A stretch of 64,000 bases of DNA from Paraliobacillus quinghaiensis (GCF_003426025.1 NZ_QJSH01000007.1:62001-126000), one strand, 5' to 3'. Shown: positions 8,893 to 17,652, counted from the first letter of the stretch. Numbers and translations: made by a program. The notes: generated by a model from the sequence alone, not told the origin.

Positions 8893-10821
8893 TTATCTTA
8901 ACAAGCGTAGGCCGTTTAGGATGACTAAGATAGTGCTCCCTTCGTGTCCTAGAACACCTAATGGTAAGTCAAGTAATTGAAAAAAGTTAGTTATTATTAA
9001 GACGCAGATGACGCTAATGGAGAAAAAGATATTTTGCTTTACAATGCGATTCATGCGAGTGGAAAGTTGAATTGCATTTGTTATTTTTTTGAGTTTATTT
9101 TTTATCAGAATAATATCGGCTGTTTCAAGTGCGACATCTGTTCCGGCGCCCATTGCGATCCCGATATCAGCTGTTGCAAGAGCTGGAGCATCATTGATTC
9201 CATCGCCAATCATTGCAACATGAGTGTATTTTTCTTTTAGTTTCTTTATCTCAGTTACTTTATCTGCTGGCATACAATTTGCGATATAACCATCTAGTTG
9301 CGCTTCCTCTGCAATAGCTTGAGCTGTTGTCTCGTTATCACCGGTCAACATGATCGTGTGAATGCCTGCTTTCTTAAAGGATTGGATAGCTTTTATTGTA
9401 TCATTACGGACATCATCTTTTAGAGCGATTAAACCAACTACTTCATTGTTTTTAGCGATATAGACTACTGTTTTTGCTTCAGTAGCTAATTTCTCAGCTA
9501 TGGCGTTGTACCAATCTGCATCTGATCTTTGATTAAAAAAATTTCCGCTTCCAACCACCCAGTTGTCTCCATCAATAGTTGCACTAACACCTTTACCGAC
9601 TTCCTCTTGCATGTTTTCAACGAGAAGGTCAGACCTTCTTTGTTCTTCTTTCGTATAGTTAACTATTGCTTGTGCTAATGGATGTGTAGACTCTTTTTCA
9701 ATAGCATTTATCACCTGGAGTGCATAATGTTCATCGATTTCTTTAGCGAAATGTATGTCGGTTACGTGAGGTGTCCCATTTGTTAATGTTCCTGTTTTAT
9801 CTAGAGCGATCGCCTTCACATTGCTAAGGTTTTCGATGTGCACGCCACCTTTAAATAAAATGCCGTTTCTGGCGGCATTAGAAATAGCGGATAGTGTGGC
9901 AGGCATGATTGAAGCAACCAGAGCACATGGAGAAGCAACAACTAATAAAATCATTGCGCGATAGATTGTATCAGTCCAGCTCCATCCGAATAAGAAGTGT
10001 GGCAAGAATAGCATGACTCCAACTGTGATTAAAACAATTTTTACATACTTACTCTCAAAGCGCTCAATAAATAATTGTGAAGGAGATTTTTCGCTTTGTG
10101 CAGATTGAACGAGTTCCATTATTTTTTGGACAAAAGAATCTTTTGATAGTTTTGATATTTTAACCGTCAAACTGCCGTTTAAGTTTACTGTACCAGCATA
10201 TACTTCAGCGTCACATTGTTTTGTTGCTGGAATAGATTCACCAGTAAGTGCACTTTCATCTACAGAGGATTTTCCTTTTGTGATGATACCATCTGCAGGA
10301 ATACGCTCCCCGGGTTTGATTAAAATATAATCACCAATTACCAAATCCTCTACATCTACTAATTCTGTTTTGTTATGGATTAATCGCAGTGCCTGTTCTG
10401 GTTGTATATCCATTAATGCGGATAATTCGCGTTCACTTTTTTGCATGGTATATGTTTCAAGCGCACCTGATAATGCAAAAATAAAGATAAGTATAGCGCC
10501 TTCTGTCCAATAACCAATTATGGCGGAACCAATTGCTGCAAAAATCATTAGCAATTCAACATTTAACTCTTTATATATAATGCTATTTGTTATCCCTTCT
10601 TTTGCTTTAGCAAAGCCCCCTATAACAAATGCAATTAAGTTAGAGGTGATCCATAACGAATTAGGCATTTTATCTTCTAGTATCCATGCTGTTAAGATAA
10701 TGATACCACTTAGCAGTGCGGCGATTAGTTCGCCATGTTTTTTTAAGAAAAACATATAGTTATTTTTAAATAAGGGCTCCATATTATCATTGTTTATAAT
10801 TGTTCTAATTAAATTACTCAA
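8893..10821 (-). CDS. zosA: Heavy-metal P1B-type ATPase, ZosA-like
   Basis: A 642-residue membrane pump that moves a divalent metal using ATP. Seen: phosphorylation motif DKTGTLTNG, actuator motif TGES, the CPx motif SPCALVASIMPA in a membrane segment, the HP motif STHPLAQA, and hinge GDGINDAPALA. The C-terminal HEGSTILVILNGLRLL is typical of the Zn/Cd/Co group. There is no N-terminal CxxC metal domain. B. subtilis ZosA has the same size and is PerR-regulated; the PerR-type box upstream supports that assignment. The start is TTG 10821 with AAAGGA 9 nt before it; an ATG 13 codons inside is the alternative. The direction of transport (uptake in ZosA) is inferred from homology only. Confidence 0.85.
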   Translation of the reverse strand: MSNLIRTIINNDNMEPLFKNNYMFFLKKHGELIAALLSGIIILTAWILEDKMPNSLWITSNLIAFVIGGFAKAKEGITNSIIYKELNVELLMIFAAIGSAIIGYWTEGAILIFIFALSGALETYTMQKSERELSALMDIQPEQALRLIHNKTELVDVEDLVIGDYILIKPGERIPADGIITKGKSSVDESALTGESIPATKQCDAEVYAGTVNLNGSLTVKISKLSKDSFVQKIMELVQSAQSEKSPSQLFIERFESKYVKIVLITVGVMLFLPHFLFGWSWTDTIYRAMILLVVASPCALVASIMPATLSAISNAARNGILFKGGVHIENLSNVKAIALDKTGTLTNGTPHVTDIHFAKEIDEHYALQVINAIEKESTHPLAQAIVNYTKEEQRRSDLLVENMQEEVGKGVSATIDGDNWVVGSGNFFNQRSDADWYNAIAEKLATEAKTVVYIAKNNEVVGLIALKDDVRNDTIKAIQSFKKAGIHTIMLTGDNETTAQAIAEEAQLDGYIANCMPADKVTEIKKLKEKYTHVAMIGDGINDAPALATADIGIAMGAGTDVALETADIILIKNKLKKITNAIQLSTRMNRIVKQNIFFSISVICVLIITNFFQLLDLPLGVLGHEGSTILVILNGLRLLR

Positions 10822-10902
10822 CTAAATCAATCCTTTCTCAGTTAATTGATAATAATATTCAATAACTTTAATTGTAAACTCCTTTATTAATGCGTTTTTA
10901 GA

Positions 10903-10917
10903 TGATAATGTATATCA
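10903..10917. promoter_or_regulatory. Fur-box-like operator
   Basis: TGATAATGTATATCA matches the 7-1-7 Fur consensus TGATAATNATTATCA at 12 of 14 defined positions. It lies 82 bp upstream of the P-type ATPase start. Fur, PerR and Zur boxes resemble each other, so which regulator binds is not decided. Confidence 0.55.
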
Positions 10918-10923
10918 TTTAGA

Positions 10924-10938
10924 TTAAAATAATTATAA
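10924..10938. promoter_or_regulatory. PerR-box-like operator
   Basis: TTAAAATAATTATAA matches the B. subtilis PerR consensus TTATAATNATTATAA at 13 of the 14 defined positions. It lies about 100 bp upstream of the ZosA-like gene, whose B. subtilis counterpart belongs to the PerR regulon. The Fur-like box is 6 bp away. Confidence 0.65.
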
Positions 10939-11108
10939 TTTAACTTATCCTTATATTATCATATTGTGAATGAAGAACAAGTGTGTTTACAAAAAGAGAT
11001 ATAAAAAATAAAGTGAAATAGTATAATAAACGAGGTGATTTCTAATTAAATAATTCTGATAAATAGTAGTACAGAATATTTATTATTTATATAACAGTGT
11101 CATATTCA

Positions 11109-11161
11109 TTGAATATATAATGATATTCTGTTATATTCTTAATAACATTTATAATATAACA
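11109..11161 (+). promoter_or_regulatory. Predicted SigA promoter and inverted repeat before the ABC genes
   Basis: TTGAAT at 11109-11114, 17-bp spacer and TATATT at 11132-11137 form a plausible promoter. A 9-bp perfect inverted repeat (TGTTATATT at 11129-11137, AATATAACA at 11153-11161) overlaps its -10 and start region and may be an operator. Purely sequence-based. Confidence 0.45.
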
Positions 11162-11181
11162 ATAAAAAAGGGTGGTTTTAT

Positions 11182-12006
11182 ATGTTACGAAAAGGGTTAC
11201 TGTTTACTTTTTTAATTAGTGTTTTAGTTTTGGCTGCATGTGGTCAATCAGATACTAAATGGGATGAGGTTCAAGAAGCTGGAGAAATTGTTGCTGGTAC
11301 ATCAGGCACATTAATCGCAGCATCTTATTATACAGAAGAAGATGAATTGACTGGGTACGATGTAGAAGTAATGAGAGAAATTGCAAGTCGTCTAGACCTT
11401 GAAGTTAAATTCGAAATAATGGGAATAGATAGCATGTTACCAGCTTTAGATAGTAGAATCGATGTTGCAGTAAATGATATTGAAGCTACTGATAAGCGTA
11501 AAGAGAAATTTAACTTTTCTGATCCATACAAATATTCATACTCTACAATGGTTGTCCGAGAAGATGACTATTCAGGAATCAACAGCTTAGAAGATTTAGA
11601 AGGTAAAAAGGCTGGTGGTGGAGCGACTACTATTTATAGTCAGATCGCAGAACATTTTGGTGCAGAAGTTGTTACATACGGTAATGCACCGAATGAAGCA
11701 TATTTAAGTGATGTTAATACAGGTAGAACAGATGTTATTGTAAATGATTATTATCTTTCAAAATTTGGGGTTGGTGCTTTCCCTGATTTTGATATCATGT
11801 TACACCCTAATTTGAAATTCCATCCAACTGAACAGGCAGTTGTTATGCCTAAAGATGCAACAAAATTACAAGAAAAAATCAATGAAGTTTTAGCGGAAAT
11901 GCGTGAAGATGGTACGCTAACTGAATTAGCAAAACAGTTTTATGGTGAGGATGCATCACAAAGACCAGAAGGTGAAATTGAAGAAATTGAAGGCCTTGAT
12001 CTGTAA
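11182..12006 (+). CDS. Amino-acid ABC transporter substrate-binding lipoprotein
   Basis: An extracellular binding protein of the polar-amino-acid family (SBP_bac_3), 274 residues. The signal peptide ends in lipobox LVLAAC, so it is lipid-anchored outside the membrane. Family features include GYDVEVMREIASRL, DVAVNDIEATDKRKEKFNFSDPY and the closing EMREDGTLTELAKQFYGE. The C-terminal tail is unusually acidic (EGEIEEIEGLDL). The ligand cannot be named from sequence. Ribosome site AAAAGGGTGG precedes ATG 11182; the permease starts 14 bp after the stop. No ATP-binding subunit follows. Confidence 0.9.
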   Translation: MLRKGLLFTFLISVLVLAACGQSDTKWDEVQEAGEIVAGTSGTLIAASYYTEEDELTGYDVEVMREIASRLDLEVKFEIMGIDSMLPALDSRIDVAVNDIEATDKRKEKFNFSDPYKYSYSTMVVREDDYSGINSLEDLEGKKAGGGATTIYSQIAEHFGAEVVTYGNAPNEAYLSDVNTGRTDVIVNDYYLSKFGVGAFPDFDIMLHPNLKFHPTEQAVVMPKDATKLQEKINEVLAEMREDGTLTELAKQFYGEDASQRPEGEIEEIEGLDL

Positions 12007-12020
12007 AGGAGCACTTCCAA

Positions 12021-12692
12021 ATGAATTTTTCGGATTTTTTTGATGTCAAGCTGGCTATAGAAAATTTCCCTTATATATTAAGTGGTCTTCCAATGACAAT
12101 CGCCGTCTCTTTTTTAGGGATGGCGCTTGGTTTAATCTTGGGGTTATTTATTGCTTTAGCTAGAGGTTCCAATCGAAAAGTATTGCGTTTACCTGCAAGA
12201 GTATATATTTCCTTTATGCGTGGAACGCCAATTTTAGTGTTTTTATTTATTTTATATTTTGGTCTGCCGTCAGTGGGGATTGAATTTACAGCATATCAAG
12301 CAGCGGTACTTGGTTTTGGGCTAAATAGTGCTGCTTACATTGCAGAGATCAATCGAGCTGCACTAAATAGTGTTGATGATGGGCAGTGGGAAGCTGCGCT
12401 AACCCTTGGTTTACCTTATGGCAAAACATTACGAGGAATTATTTTACCGCAGGCAGCGCGTATTGCCATTCCACCGTTAACGAATGTTTTTTTAGATTTA
12501 GTAAAAGCAACATCACTAGCTGCGGTTATTACGGTGCCAGAGCTTTTTCAAAAAGCGCAAATTGCTGGTGGACGTACATTTGATACTTTAACAATGTATG
12601 TTGTTGTAGCTTTAATATACTGGCCGTTATGTATTTTTATTTCTATTTTTCAAGAACGACTTGAAAAAAGATATAGTCGCTTTATAGATTAG
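12021..12692 (+). CDS. Amino-acid ABC transporter permease
   Basis: A 223-residue inner-membrane permease of the His/Glu/Gln/Arg family with about five membrane segments. The EAA loop that contacts the ATPase is present (EAALTLGLPYGKTLRGIILPQAARIAIPPL). It pairs with the binding lipoprotein just upstream. The usual third gene, the ATPase, is missing: the next gene is an MFS exporter on the opposite strand. The complex must therefore borrow an ATPase encoded elsewhere or be inactive. Confidence 0.92.
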   Translation: MNFSDFFDVKLAIENFPYILSGLPMTIAVSFLGMALGLILGLFIALARGSNRKVLRLPARVYISFMRGTPILVFLFILYFGLPSVGIEFTAYQAAVLGFGLNSAAYIAEINRAALNSVDDGQWEAALTLGLPYGKTLRGIILPQAARIAIPPLTNVFLDLVKATSLAAVITVPELFQKAQIAGGRTFDTLTMYVVVALIYWPLCIFISIFQERLEKRYSRFID

Positions 12693-12697
12693 TTTTT

Positions 12698-12747
12698 AAA
12701 AGAAACACAGGGATTATGCCCGATGCATAACAGCCTGTGTTTCTTTT
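12698..12747. terminator. Bidirectional terminator between permease and MFS gene
   Basis: 14-bp stem AAAAGAAACACAGG (12698-12711) with its complement at 12734-12747. It overlaps the last codons of the leftward MFS gene and lies just past the permease stop. Confidence 0.85.
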
Positions 12748-13889
12748 TTTGTTGAGATCGCAATAACAACGAGTAGGAGCAAAAATACAATAACATAAAA
12801 AAATGATGTAGTAGGAAATAGCTCAATAAATATTCCGCCAATATAAGGGCCAGTAATACTCCCTATACTAAATGCAATCCCGCACATAATGTTACCAGCT
12901 GGCAGTAAGGCTCTTGGAAGTAAATCCGCCATATAAGAAACACCTAGTGAATACAGCGAGCCAAGTAGCATACCTGCACTTGCGAATGTGATAAATAACC
13001 AGACAACCGATTCTTCTAATTGTGCACCAATTAAGAAAATGATAATTCCAGAGGTAATCACAATCATTAGCATTCGCCTTCTACCAATCTTATCGCTTGC
13101 TATGCCCAATGGAATTTGGGTGACTAAACTTGCCAGTGAAAAGAAAGGGATCACAAGTGAGATTAAATTGACATCATGTCCAATCCGCAAACCATATACC
13201 GGAAAAATTCCGTGTAATGTTGACTCTAAAATGCCATAGGCGAATGGAGCTAAAAAAGCAACCCAGGCAATTTTTCCTGTCTTCACAAAACGACCAATTG
13301 ATGATTTTACTTCAACTGTTTCCAAATCATCATTTGTACTAACAAACTCATTTCGCACAAAAAGCATCAGTAACCAAATAATGAAGCACAAAACAGCGGC
13401 AACAATAAAAGGTAAGCTTTGATGGACGTGCAATAGTCTAGTCATTGTTGGTCCTAGTGAAAAGCCAAGACTAAAAAACAAACCATAATAAGCAATCACT
13501 CGTCCTCGACGTTCAGGTGCAGCCGTTGATGTAATCCAGGTTTGTGTTGCAAAGTGCAGCATATGATCACCTATTCCAACTAATAACCTTAAAATAAACC
13601 AAAACCATAAAGCTTGCCAAATTGGAAAGAAGGCAAGAGAGGCAATTACAAGAAAGCCACCAATTAAAATGATTGGTTTGTATCCAAGTTTTTGTAAGGG
13701 TCTTTCCATAAAAGGAGAGGCGAGTAATACCCCTATATAAAGTCCAGTTGCATGAAGGCCGTTCACCGAAGAAGAAACACCATTTTGCTCTAAAATTATT
13801 GCAAGTAATGGCAATAGCATTCCTTGTGAAAACCCCGATATTGTAACAAAGCTTATCAAAATACCAAATCTGACTTTTGATGAAACCAT
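12714..13889 (-). CDS. MFS transporter (YfkF-like efflux family)
   Basis: A 391-residue, 12-segment major facilitator with the loop 2-3 area PLQKLGYKPIILIGG and the mid-protein ASDKIGRRRMLM motif (DxxGRR). Acidic cytoplasmic loop FVSTNDDLETVEVKSS separates the halves. Substrate unknown; multidrug or metabolite export is a guess. In B. subtilis a putative MFS exporter (yfkF) lies near yfkH, which fits the surrounding synteny. ATG 13889 is chosen over TTG 13895 because GGGGGA ends 6 nt before the ATG but abuts the TTG. Confidence 0.88.
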   Translation of the reverse strand: MVSSKVRFGILISFVTISGFSQGMLLPLLAIILEQNGVSSSVNGLHATGLYIGVLLASPFMERPLQKLGYKPIILIGGFLVIASLAFFPIWQALWFWFILRLLVGIGDHMLHFATQTWITSTAAPERRGRVIAYYGLFFSLGFSLGPTMTRLLHVHQSLPFIVAAVLCFIIWLLMLFVRNEFVSTNDDLETVEVKSSIGRFVKTGKIAWVAFLAPFAYGILESTLHGIFPVYGLRIGHDVNLISLVIPFFSLASLVTQIPLGIASDKIGRRRMLMIVITSGIIIFLIGAQLEESVVWLFITFASAGMLLGSLYSLGVSYMADLLPRALLPAGNIMCGIAFSIGSITGPYIGGIFIELFPTTSFFYVIVFLLLLVVIAISTKKETQAVMHRA

Positions 13890-14053
13890 TTTCAATCCCC
13901 CGATCTCATCCTACTGGATGAAAAAAACACAATAACTATAATTTATAGTTTTTTCTAACAAAGGTCAATCTAGCGTTGTTTTAAATCAAAATGTGTTATA
14001 GTAAAAGGAAATGGGAATAAACTAATAAGATCTATGAAAAGGAGTTGAGATGC

Positions 14054-14446
14054 ATGCAATTTCAATACAAAGAAGCAGGTGTTAGAGTAGACCTCCCTTA
14101 TGGTATGTTGGATATTTCTAGTGATGAAGATTATGGGTATAGACCCTACCAGTTAATGGTGGCGTCAATAGTAGGATGTAGTACTTCAGTATTTATGAAA
14201 ATTCTTGAGAAACAACGTGTGAATGTAGAGGATTTTGTTGTACGCACAGAAGTAGAAAGAAATGAAGCGGAAGCAGATCGAATTGAAAAGATAAGAATTC
14301 ATTATGTGATCAAAGGTAAAAACTTAAGCGATGAAAAATTATACAAAAATTTAGAAATTGCTCGTAAAAATTGTTCAATGGTAAGGTCTGTTGAAGATAG
14401 CATAGAAATCGTAGAAACATTAGAAACGATTCAAATAAGCATGTAA
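14054..14446 (+). CDS. OsmC/YhfA-family protein
   Basis: A 130-residue cytosolic protein of the OsmC fold, in which paired cysteines reduce organic peroxides. Seen: GYRPYQLMVASIVGCSTSVFMKILEKQR with one conserved Cys, and KNCSMVRSVEDSIEI with the second. Its spacing resembles the YhfA subgroup rather than classical Ohr. ATG 14054 is chosen because AAAAGGAG (14037-14044) is 9 nt upstream; an in-frame TTG at 14045 touches the ribosome site. It is a single-gene unit. Confidence 0.85.
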   Translation: MQFQYKEAGVRVDLPYGMLDISSDEDYGYRPYQLMVASIVGCSTSVFMKILEKQRVNVEDFVVRTEVERNEAEADRIEKIRIHYVIKGKNLSDEKLYKNLEIARKNCSMVRSVEDSIEIVETLETIQISM

Positions 14447-14453
14447 AAAGAAT

Positions 14454-14483
14454 GAGCACTTATTCTTTTTTGAATAAGTGCTC
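14454..14483 (+). terminator. Terminator after the OsmC-like gene
   Basis: 12-bp stem (14454-14465 with 14472-14483). The T-rich segment is mostly in the loop, and the downstream tail is weak. Confidence 0.6.
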
Positions 14484-14486
14484 TAT

Positions 14487-14577
14487 TTATCCTGGATTAA
14501 CTGCCCGTAAAAGATTCGATGAGCTAACCATCAATGAGGGATGAAGTAAATCCTCACTGATGAAAGTTTCAATTTAT
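14487..14577. repeat. Modular hairpin repeat, short diverged copy A
   Basis: Starts TTATCCTGG, contains CTAACCATCAATGAGGGAT paired with ATCCTCACTGATG, and ends AAGTTTCAATTTAT. Related to copies B (16246-16413) and C (56117-56203). Confidence 0.6.
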
Positions 14578-14588
14578 GGAGGAATTAT

Positions 14589-15215
14589 ATGAAAAGTCTT
14601 AAAATGAGGATGATTTTCTTCTTAGTAGGATTAATTATTTTAACTTTTGGTGTTTCTATGACAATAAAAGCAGATTTAGGAGCAGGTGCTTGGGATGCGT
14701 TAAATGTAGGCTTGTCAAGTATAACTGGCTTAACCATAGGTAGCTGGGTGATTATAATTGATTTATTTCTAATACTTATTAATGCCTGGGTTACAAAGGA
14801 ACGGCCTGATTATTTAGCAATTGGTACAATTATAATGATTGGTTTAATGATTGATTTTTGGTTACTTATTGTTATGAAATCTTGGGATTTTTCAAATCTC
14901 ACTAGTCAAATAGTTATTTTGTTAGTAGGAGTAGTTATATTGGGTTTTGGTGTTTCTCTATATTTACAGCCGAAGTTTGCTTTGAATCCAATAGACGGTC
15001 TTATGGTTGCTTTTCAAAAACGTTTCAAATTAAGTATACGTGTAGCAAAGACTATTACTGAAGCGCTGGCACTCACAGTTGCTCTTATTATAGGTGGACC
15101 GATAGGAGTTGGAACATTTGTTATTTTTTTTGGTATCGGACCTGCTATTCAACTATTTGAACCAACTGCAAAACGGATGGTAGTATATTTTGAAAAACAA
15201 CGTCAAACAGTCTAG
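14589..15215 (+). CDS. YczE/YitT-family integral membrane protein
   Basis: A 208-residue protein with about five membrane segments. Family features are the IKADLGAGAWDALNVGLS motif near the N terminus and its second-half echo LQPKFALNPIDGLMVAFQ. These proteins are widespread in Firmicutes; the function is not established, with links to lipopeptide regulation for YczE and speculation about transport. GGAGG stands 6-7 nt before the ATG. Its promoter region is occupied by repeat copy A. Confidence 0.85.
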   Translation: MKSLKMRMIFFLVGLIILTFGVSMTIKADLGAGAWDALNVGLSSITGLTIGSWVIIIDLFLILINAWVTKERPDYLAIGTIIMIGLMIDFWLLIVMKSWDFSNLTSQIVILLVGVVILGFGVSLYLQPKFALNPIDGLMVAFQKRFKLSIRVAKTITEALALTVALIIGGPIGVGTFVIFFGIGPAIQLFEPTAKRMVVYFEKQRQTV

Positions 15216-15262
15216 TATATCCTTCAAAAAAATTCTTTAATAAACAAGCATGTAATAGAAAG

Positions 15263-15294
15263 GGTCACTTATTCATTTAAATAGGTGACTTTTT
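15263..15294 (+). terminator. Terminator after the YczE-like gene
   Basis: Stem GTCACYTATT (from 15264) with its complement ending at 15289, followed by TTTTT. Confidence 0.7.
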
Positions 15295-15416
15295 GTGTGC
15301 TTTTTAATTAGAAAAATAGTAAGGGAAGGAATAAATTAATCATCAACAAGAAAATATGTATATTCTAGCAAAAGGGCTAAATACTATCCCTAAAGTATAG
15401 GGAAGGATTGATAAAT

Positions 15417-16214
15417 TTGAAAAACAATAAACTAGTAATTTGCTTTATTTTATTCATTATTGCTTTTTGTTATCCTATTACAGCTTTAGCGAAGGAAATA
15501 AAACCCGCTCAGGAAAAAAGTGAGATTCCAAATCATGTACTGTCTATTTCAAAGGAAAATACGTATCCAAACTCAACAAAAGATGAGGTTATATTAGAAC
15601 CTAGTTCATTTGTAGAAAAATTAATTGAGGATTCAGAGATGCGGATAGAAAATCCTGACCTAATTAAAATGTTGAATGAGACAACAATAAAGCCTTCTCC
15701 AATTGCATTTGGTTATAGAGGAAGTATTTACATGGGCCATTGGCCATTACATTATACATCTGAGGAAACTAACGTGAATTGGGAATATCAAAAGATAAAC
15801 ACGAATGAATTGATTAATGTTGGTGGAAATACGCAAAAAAACATGAGCTATAATCAGGTTAAAGAAGCGCATGTAAAAGGGGCATTAACAACGAAGATAG
15901 AACGTTCAGATCAAATTAAAAAGATGATGTTAATGGAAGCAAAGAAAAACACAAAATTACCTCTATCATTTCACACCGTATTTGGTAAAGATACAAAGAT
16001 GGCCAATAGCTACGCTGTTCCAATAAAAAAGATAGGGGTGTTACAAGGATTTGCACCAGCAGTTAGCGAAAAAGGGAAAGTTACATTTGGTGAGGTATAT
16101 ATTGAGTTAAAAGGTTCTAAAAAGTCGATAGTTGTGAAGAATGTGACCAAACAAGGAATAGGTGCATGGATTCCTGTTCAAGATCACGTTTCATTTATGT
16201 TTGAATTAAAGTAA
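15417..16214 (+). CDS. yfkD: YfkD-family exported protein
   Basis: A 265-residue protein with an N-terminal signal sequence (LVICFILFIIAFCYPITALA, probable cleavage after ALA) and a body typical of YfkD: ISKENTYPNSTKDE, a glycine/aromatic region around FGYRGSIYMGHWPL, and the end VKNVTKQGIGAWIPVQDH. The function is unknown; it is Bacillus-group specific. Of two TTG codons, the one at 15417 has better spacing to the AAGG site at 15403-15406 than the one at 15408. The next gene is an MscS channel, the same pairing (yfkC/yfkD) as in B. subtilis, but convergent here. Confidence 0.83.
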   Translation: MKNNKLVICFILFIIAFCYPITALAKEIKPAQEKSEIPNHVLSISKENTYPNSTKDEVILEPSSFVEKLIEDSEMRIENPDLIKMLNETTIKPSPIAFGYRGSIYMGHWPLHYTSEETNVNWEYQKINTNELINVGGNTQKNMSYNQVKEAHVKGALTTKIERSDQIKKMMLMEAKKNTKLPLSFHTVFGKDTKMANSYAVPIKKIGVLQGFAPAVSEKGKVTFGEVYIELKGSKKSIVVKNVTKQGIGAWIPVQDHVSFMFELK

Positions 16215-16247
16215 AAAAGGTTTCTGCTTAGCGGCAGAAACCTTTTT
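16214..16247 (+). terminator. Terminator after yfkD
   Basis: Perfect 14-bp stem (16214-16227 with 16234-16247) ending in TTTTT, immediately after the stop codon. Confidence 0.93.
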
Positions 16248-16413
16248 ATCCCGGTGTAATCGTCCGTAAAACTCCCACTTCAAAGCATCGATAAAAATCA
16301 AAGTTGTTTAAGTGGGAGTAAACGGACGCTAACACCCCAAATGGTTCAGAGTCCTTTAGGGCTAACAATCAGTGGGGGAAGCCCCCCCACCACTGATTGA
16401 AGGTTCACTTTAT
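16246..16413. repeat. Modular hairpin repeat, long copy B
   Basis: A 168-bp copy with two hairpins: CTCCCACTT paired with AAGTGGGAG, and CAATCAGTGGGGG paired with a C-rich arm ending CACTGATTG. It begins TTATCCCGG and ends TTCACTTTAT. The second hairpin plus ends equal copy C. It fills the space between the yfkD terminator and the stop of mscS. Confidence 0.75.
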
Positions 16414-16418
16414 CATAA

Positions 16419-17273
16419 TTATTGTGTTTTTGACCGCATATCAATGTGCTGTTCGGCCATTTGAATGTTGTTTTCATACATGGTTTCCGCAATAATGCGT
16501 CGTGTTTCTTTGGCTGCGGTAAAGTATGTGAGATCCTCACATAAGCCTGTTATTGTGTATTGGTACCCACGGTATTGGTCGTTTAACGAACCCATTCCAT
16601 ACAAAGCAAAACCTTCAATAGGTTTACCTGTTAGATCTTTTTTTAAATAGTCCTTTAATTCATCATTCAGTCTGATTGCAGTTTCTTCTAGAATACTAAA
16701 GATCTTTTTAGGGTCTTCATAAAAACTAACTGTCACACTTTCGATCACACGCATTTTATTCATATTAAAGTTCTCAATAGTCTGGACTTGTCCATTACTA
16801 ATTGTAACTAAGATACCTGACCATTGACGAAGTTTGATGACACGAAAACCAATTTCTTCAACCAGTCCTTCATATTTATCATTGATTTTAATCCAGTCAC
16901 CTTGTTGGAGTTGTTTTTCATAAAGTAAAAAGATACCACCTAGTAAATCCTGCACTAAACTCTGTGCACCAAAACCAACAACGATTCCAAGTACTCCAGC
17001 ACCAGCTAACATGCTCGCTGGTTCAAGCCCAAAAACAGCTAAAATATAAAAAATGAACCCTATAGTGGCAGTATATTTTATAATCGAATTCACCATCGAT
17101 TCAATTGTTTTTTCCTTTTTGTCATCTACAAATCGTGTTCGCTTAAAAAAGGAACGGATAAGTTTTCGTAAAGTGAAGACAACTATTAAAACAATTAAAC
17201 CACCAATAATTATTTTCGTTATATTATTTTCTAATACCATATTTAAAAATTTTAATGTACCATCCAGAGTCAT
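16419..17273 (-). CDS. MscS-family mechanosensitive channel (YfkC-like)
   Basis: A 284-residue small-conductance mechanosensitive channel that opens under membrane tension to release solutes after hypo-osmotic shock. It has three membrane segments; the pore helix AGAGVLGIVVGFGAQSLVQD is followed by LLGGIFLLYEKQLQQGDWI, the classic MscS junction, then the beta domain and C-terminal alpha-beta domain. ATG 17273 has GGAGGG 6 nt upstream, so the longer frame to 17390 is rejected. Size and context next to yfkD match B. subtilis YfkC. Confidence 0.92.
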   Translation of the reverse strand: MTLDGTLKFLNMVLENNITKIIIGGLIVLIVVFTLRKLIRSFFKRTRFVDDKKEKTIESMVNSIIKYTATIGFIFYILAVFGLEPASMLAGAGVLGIVVGFGAQSLVQDLLGGIFLLYEKQLQQGDWIKINDKYEGLVEEIGFRVIKLRQWSGILVTISNGQVQTIENFNMNKMRVIESVTVSFYEDPKKIFSILEETAIRLNDELKDYLKKDLTGKPIEGFALYGMGSLNDQYRGYQYTITGLCEDLTYFTAAKETRRIIAETMYENNIQMAEQHIDMRSKTQ

Positions 17274-17381
17274 TTTGTTCCCTCCATTTAATAATTCGAA
17301 TCTATTATAGCATGAACTGGACATACATTTCTTTTTTTCGTAGTATGGAGGAAGCCTAACAATTAAATGAGGAGTTTTAAG

Positions 17382-17531
17382 ATGAGCCAACAGGAGAAAA
17401 TTACGCAGTTAAAATCACATCTGCAAACATTTCTAGAGCAATTAGACAGTCTTGATCCTAGTGAGACTTCAGTTGAAGATATTGATCGATTAATTCACAT
17501 GATTGAAGACATGGAGAAAGAATTACATTAA
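17382..17531 (+). CDS. Small acidic SE1561-family protein
   Basis: A 49-residue reading frame starting MSQQEKITQLKSHLQTFLEQ and ending IEDMEKELH. It has a good GAGGAG ribosome site, its own terminator, and the pattern of a short helical protein (ITQLK...LDSLDPSETSVEDIDRLIHMIEDME) that I recognise as the SE1561 family of Bacillales. No function is known. It diverges from mscS, with about 108 bp between starts. Confidence 0.72.
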   Translation: MSQQEKITQLKSHLQTFLEQLDSLDPSETSVEDIDRLIHMIEDMEKELH

Positions 17532-17552
17532 AAAAAGAGTGAGCCATGCATT

Positions 17553-17595
17553 AAAAAAGTAATCCTTTTGCTCAAAAAAAGGATTGCTTTTTTTA
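17553..17595 (+). terminator. Terminator after the small SE1561-like gene
   Basis: Long 17-bp stem (17553-17569 with 17577-17593, one G-U pair) ending in a T-run. Confidence 0.88.
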
Positions 17596-17652
17596 ATCCA
17601 ATCCTTTATCATAGTAAACTGCTAGAGTGATAAAAAGAAGGGGAGTTATTAG

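Noticed and set aside
12386-12583. 65-codon frame within the permease gene
   Set aside because: A shifted-frame shadow of the permease.
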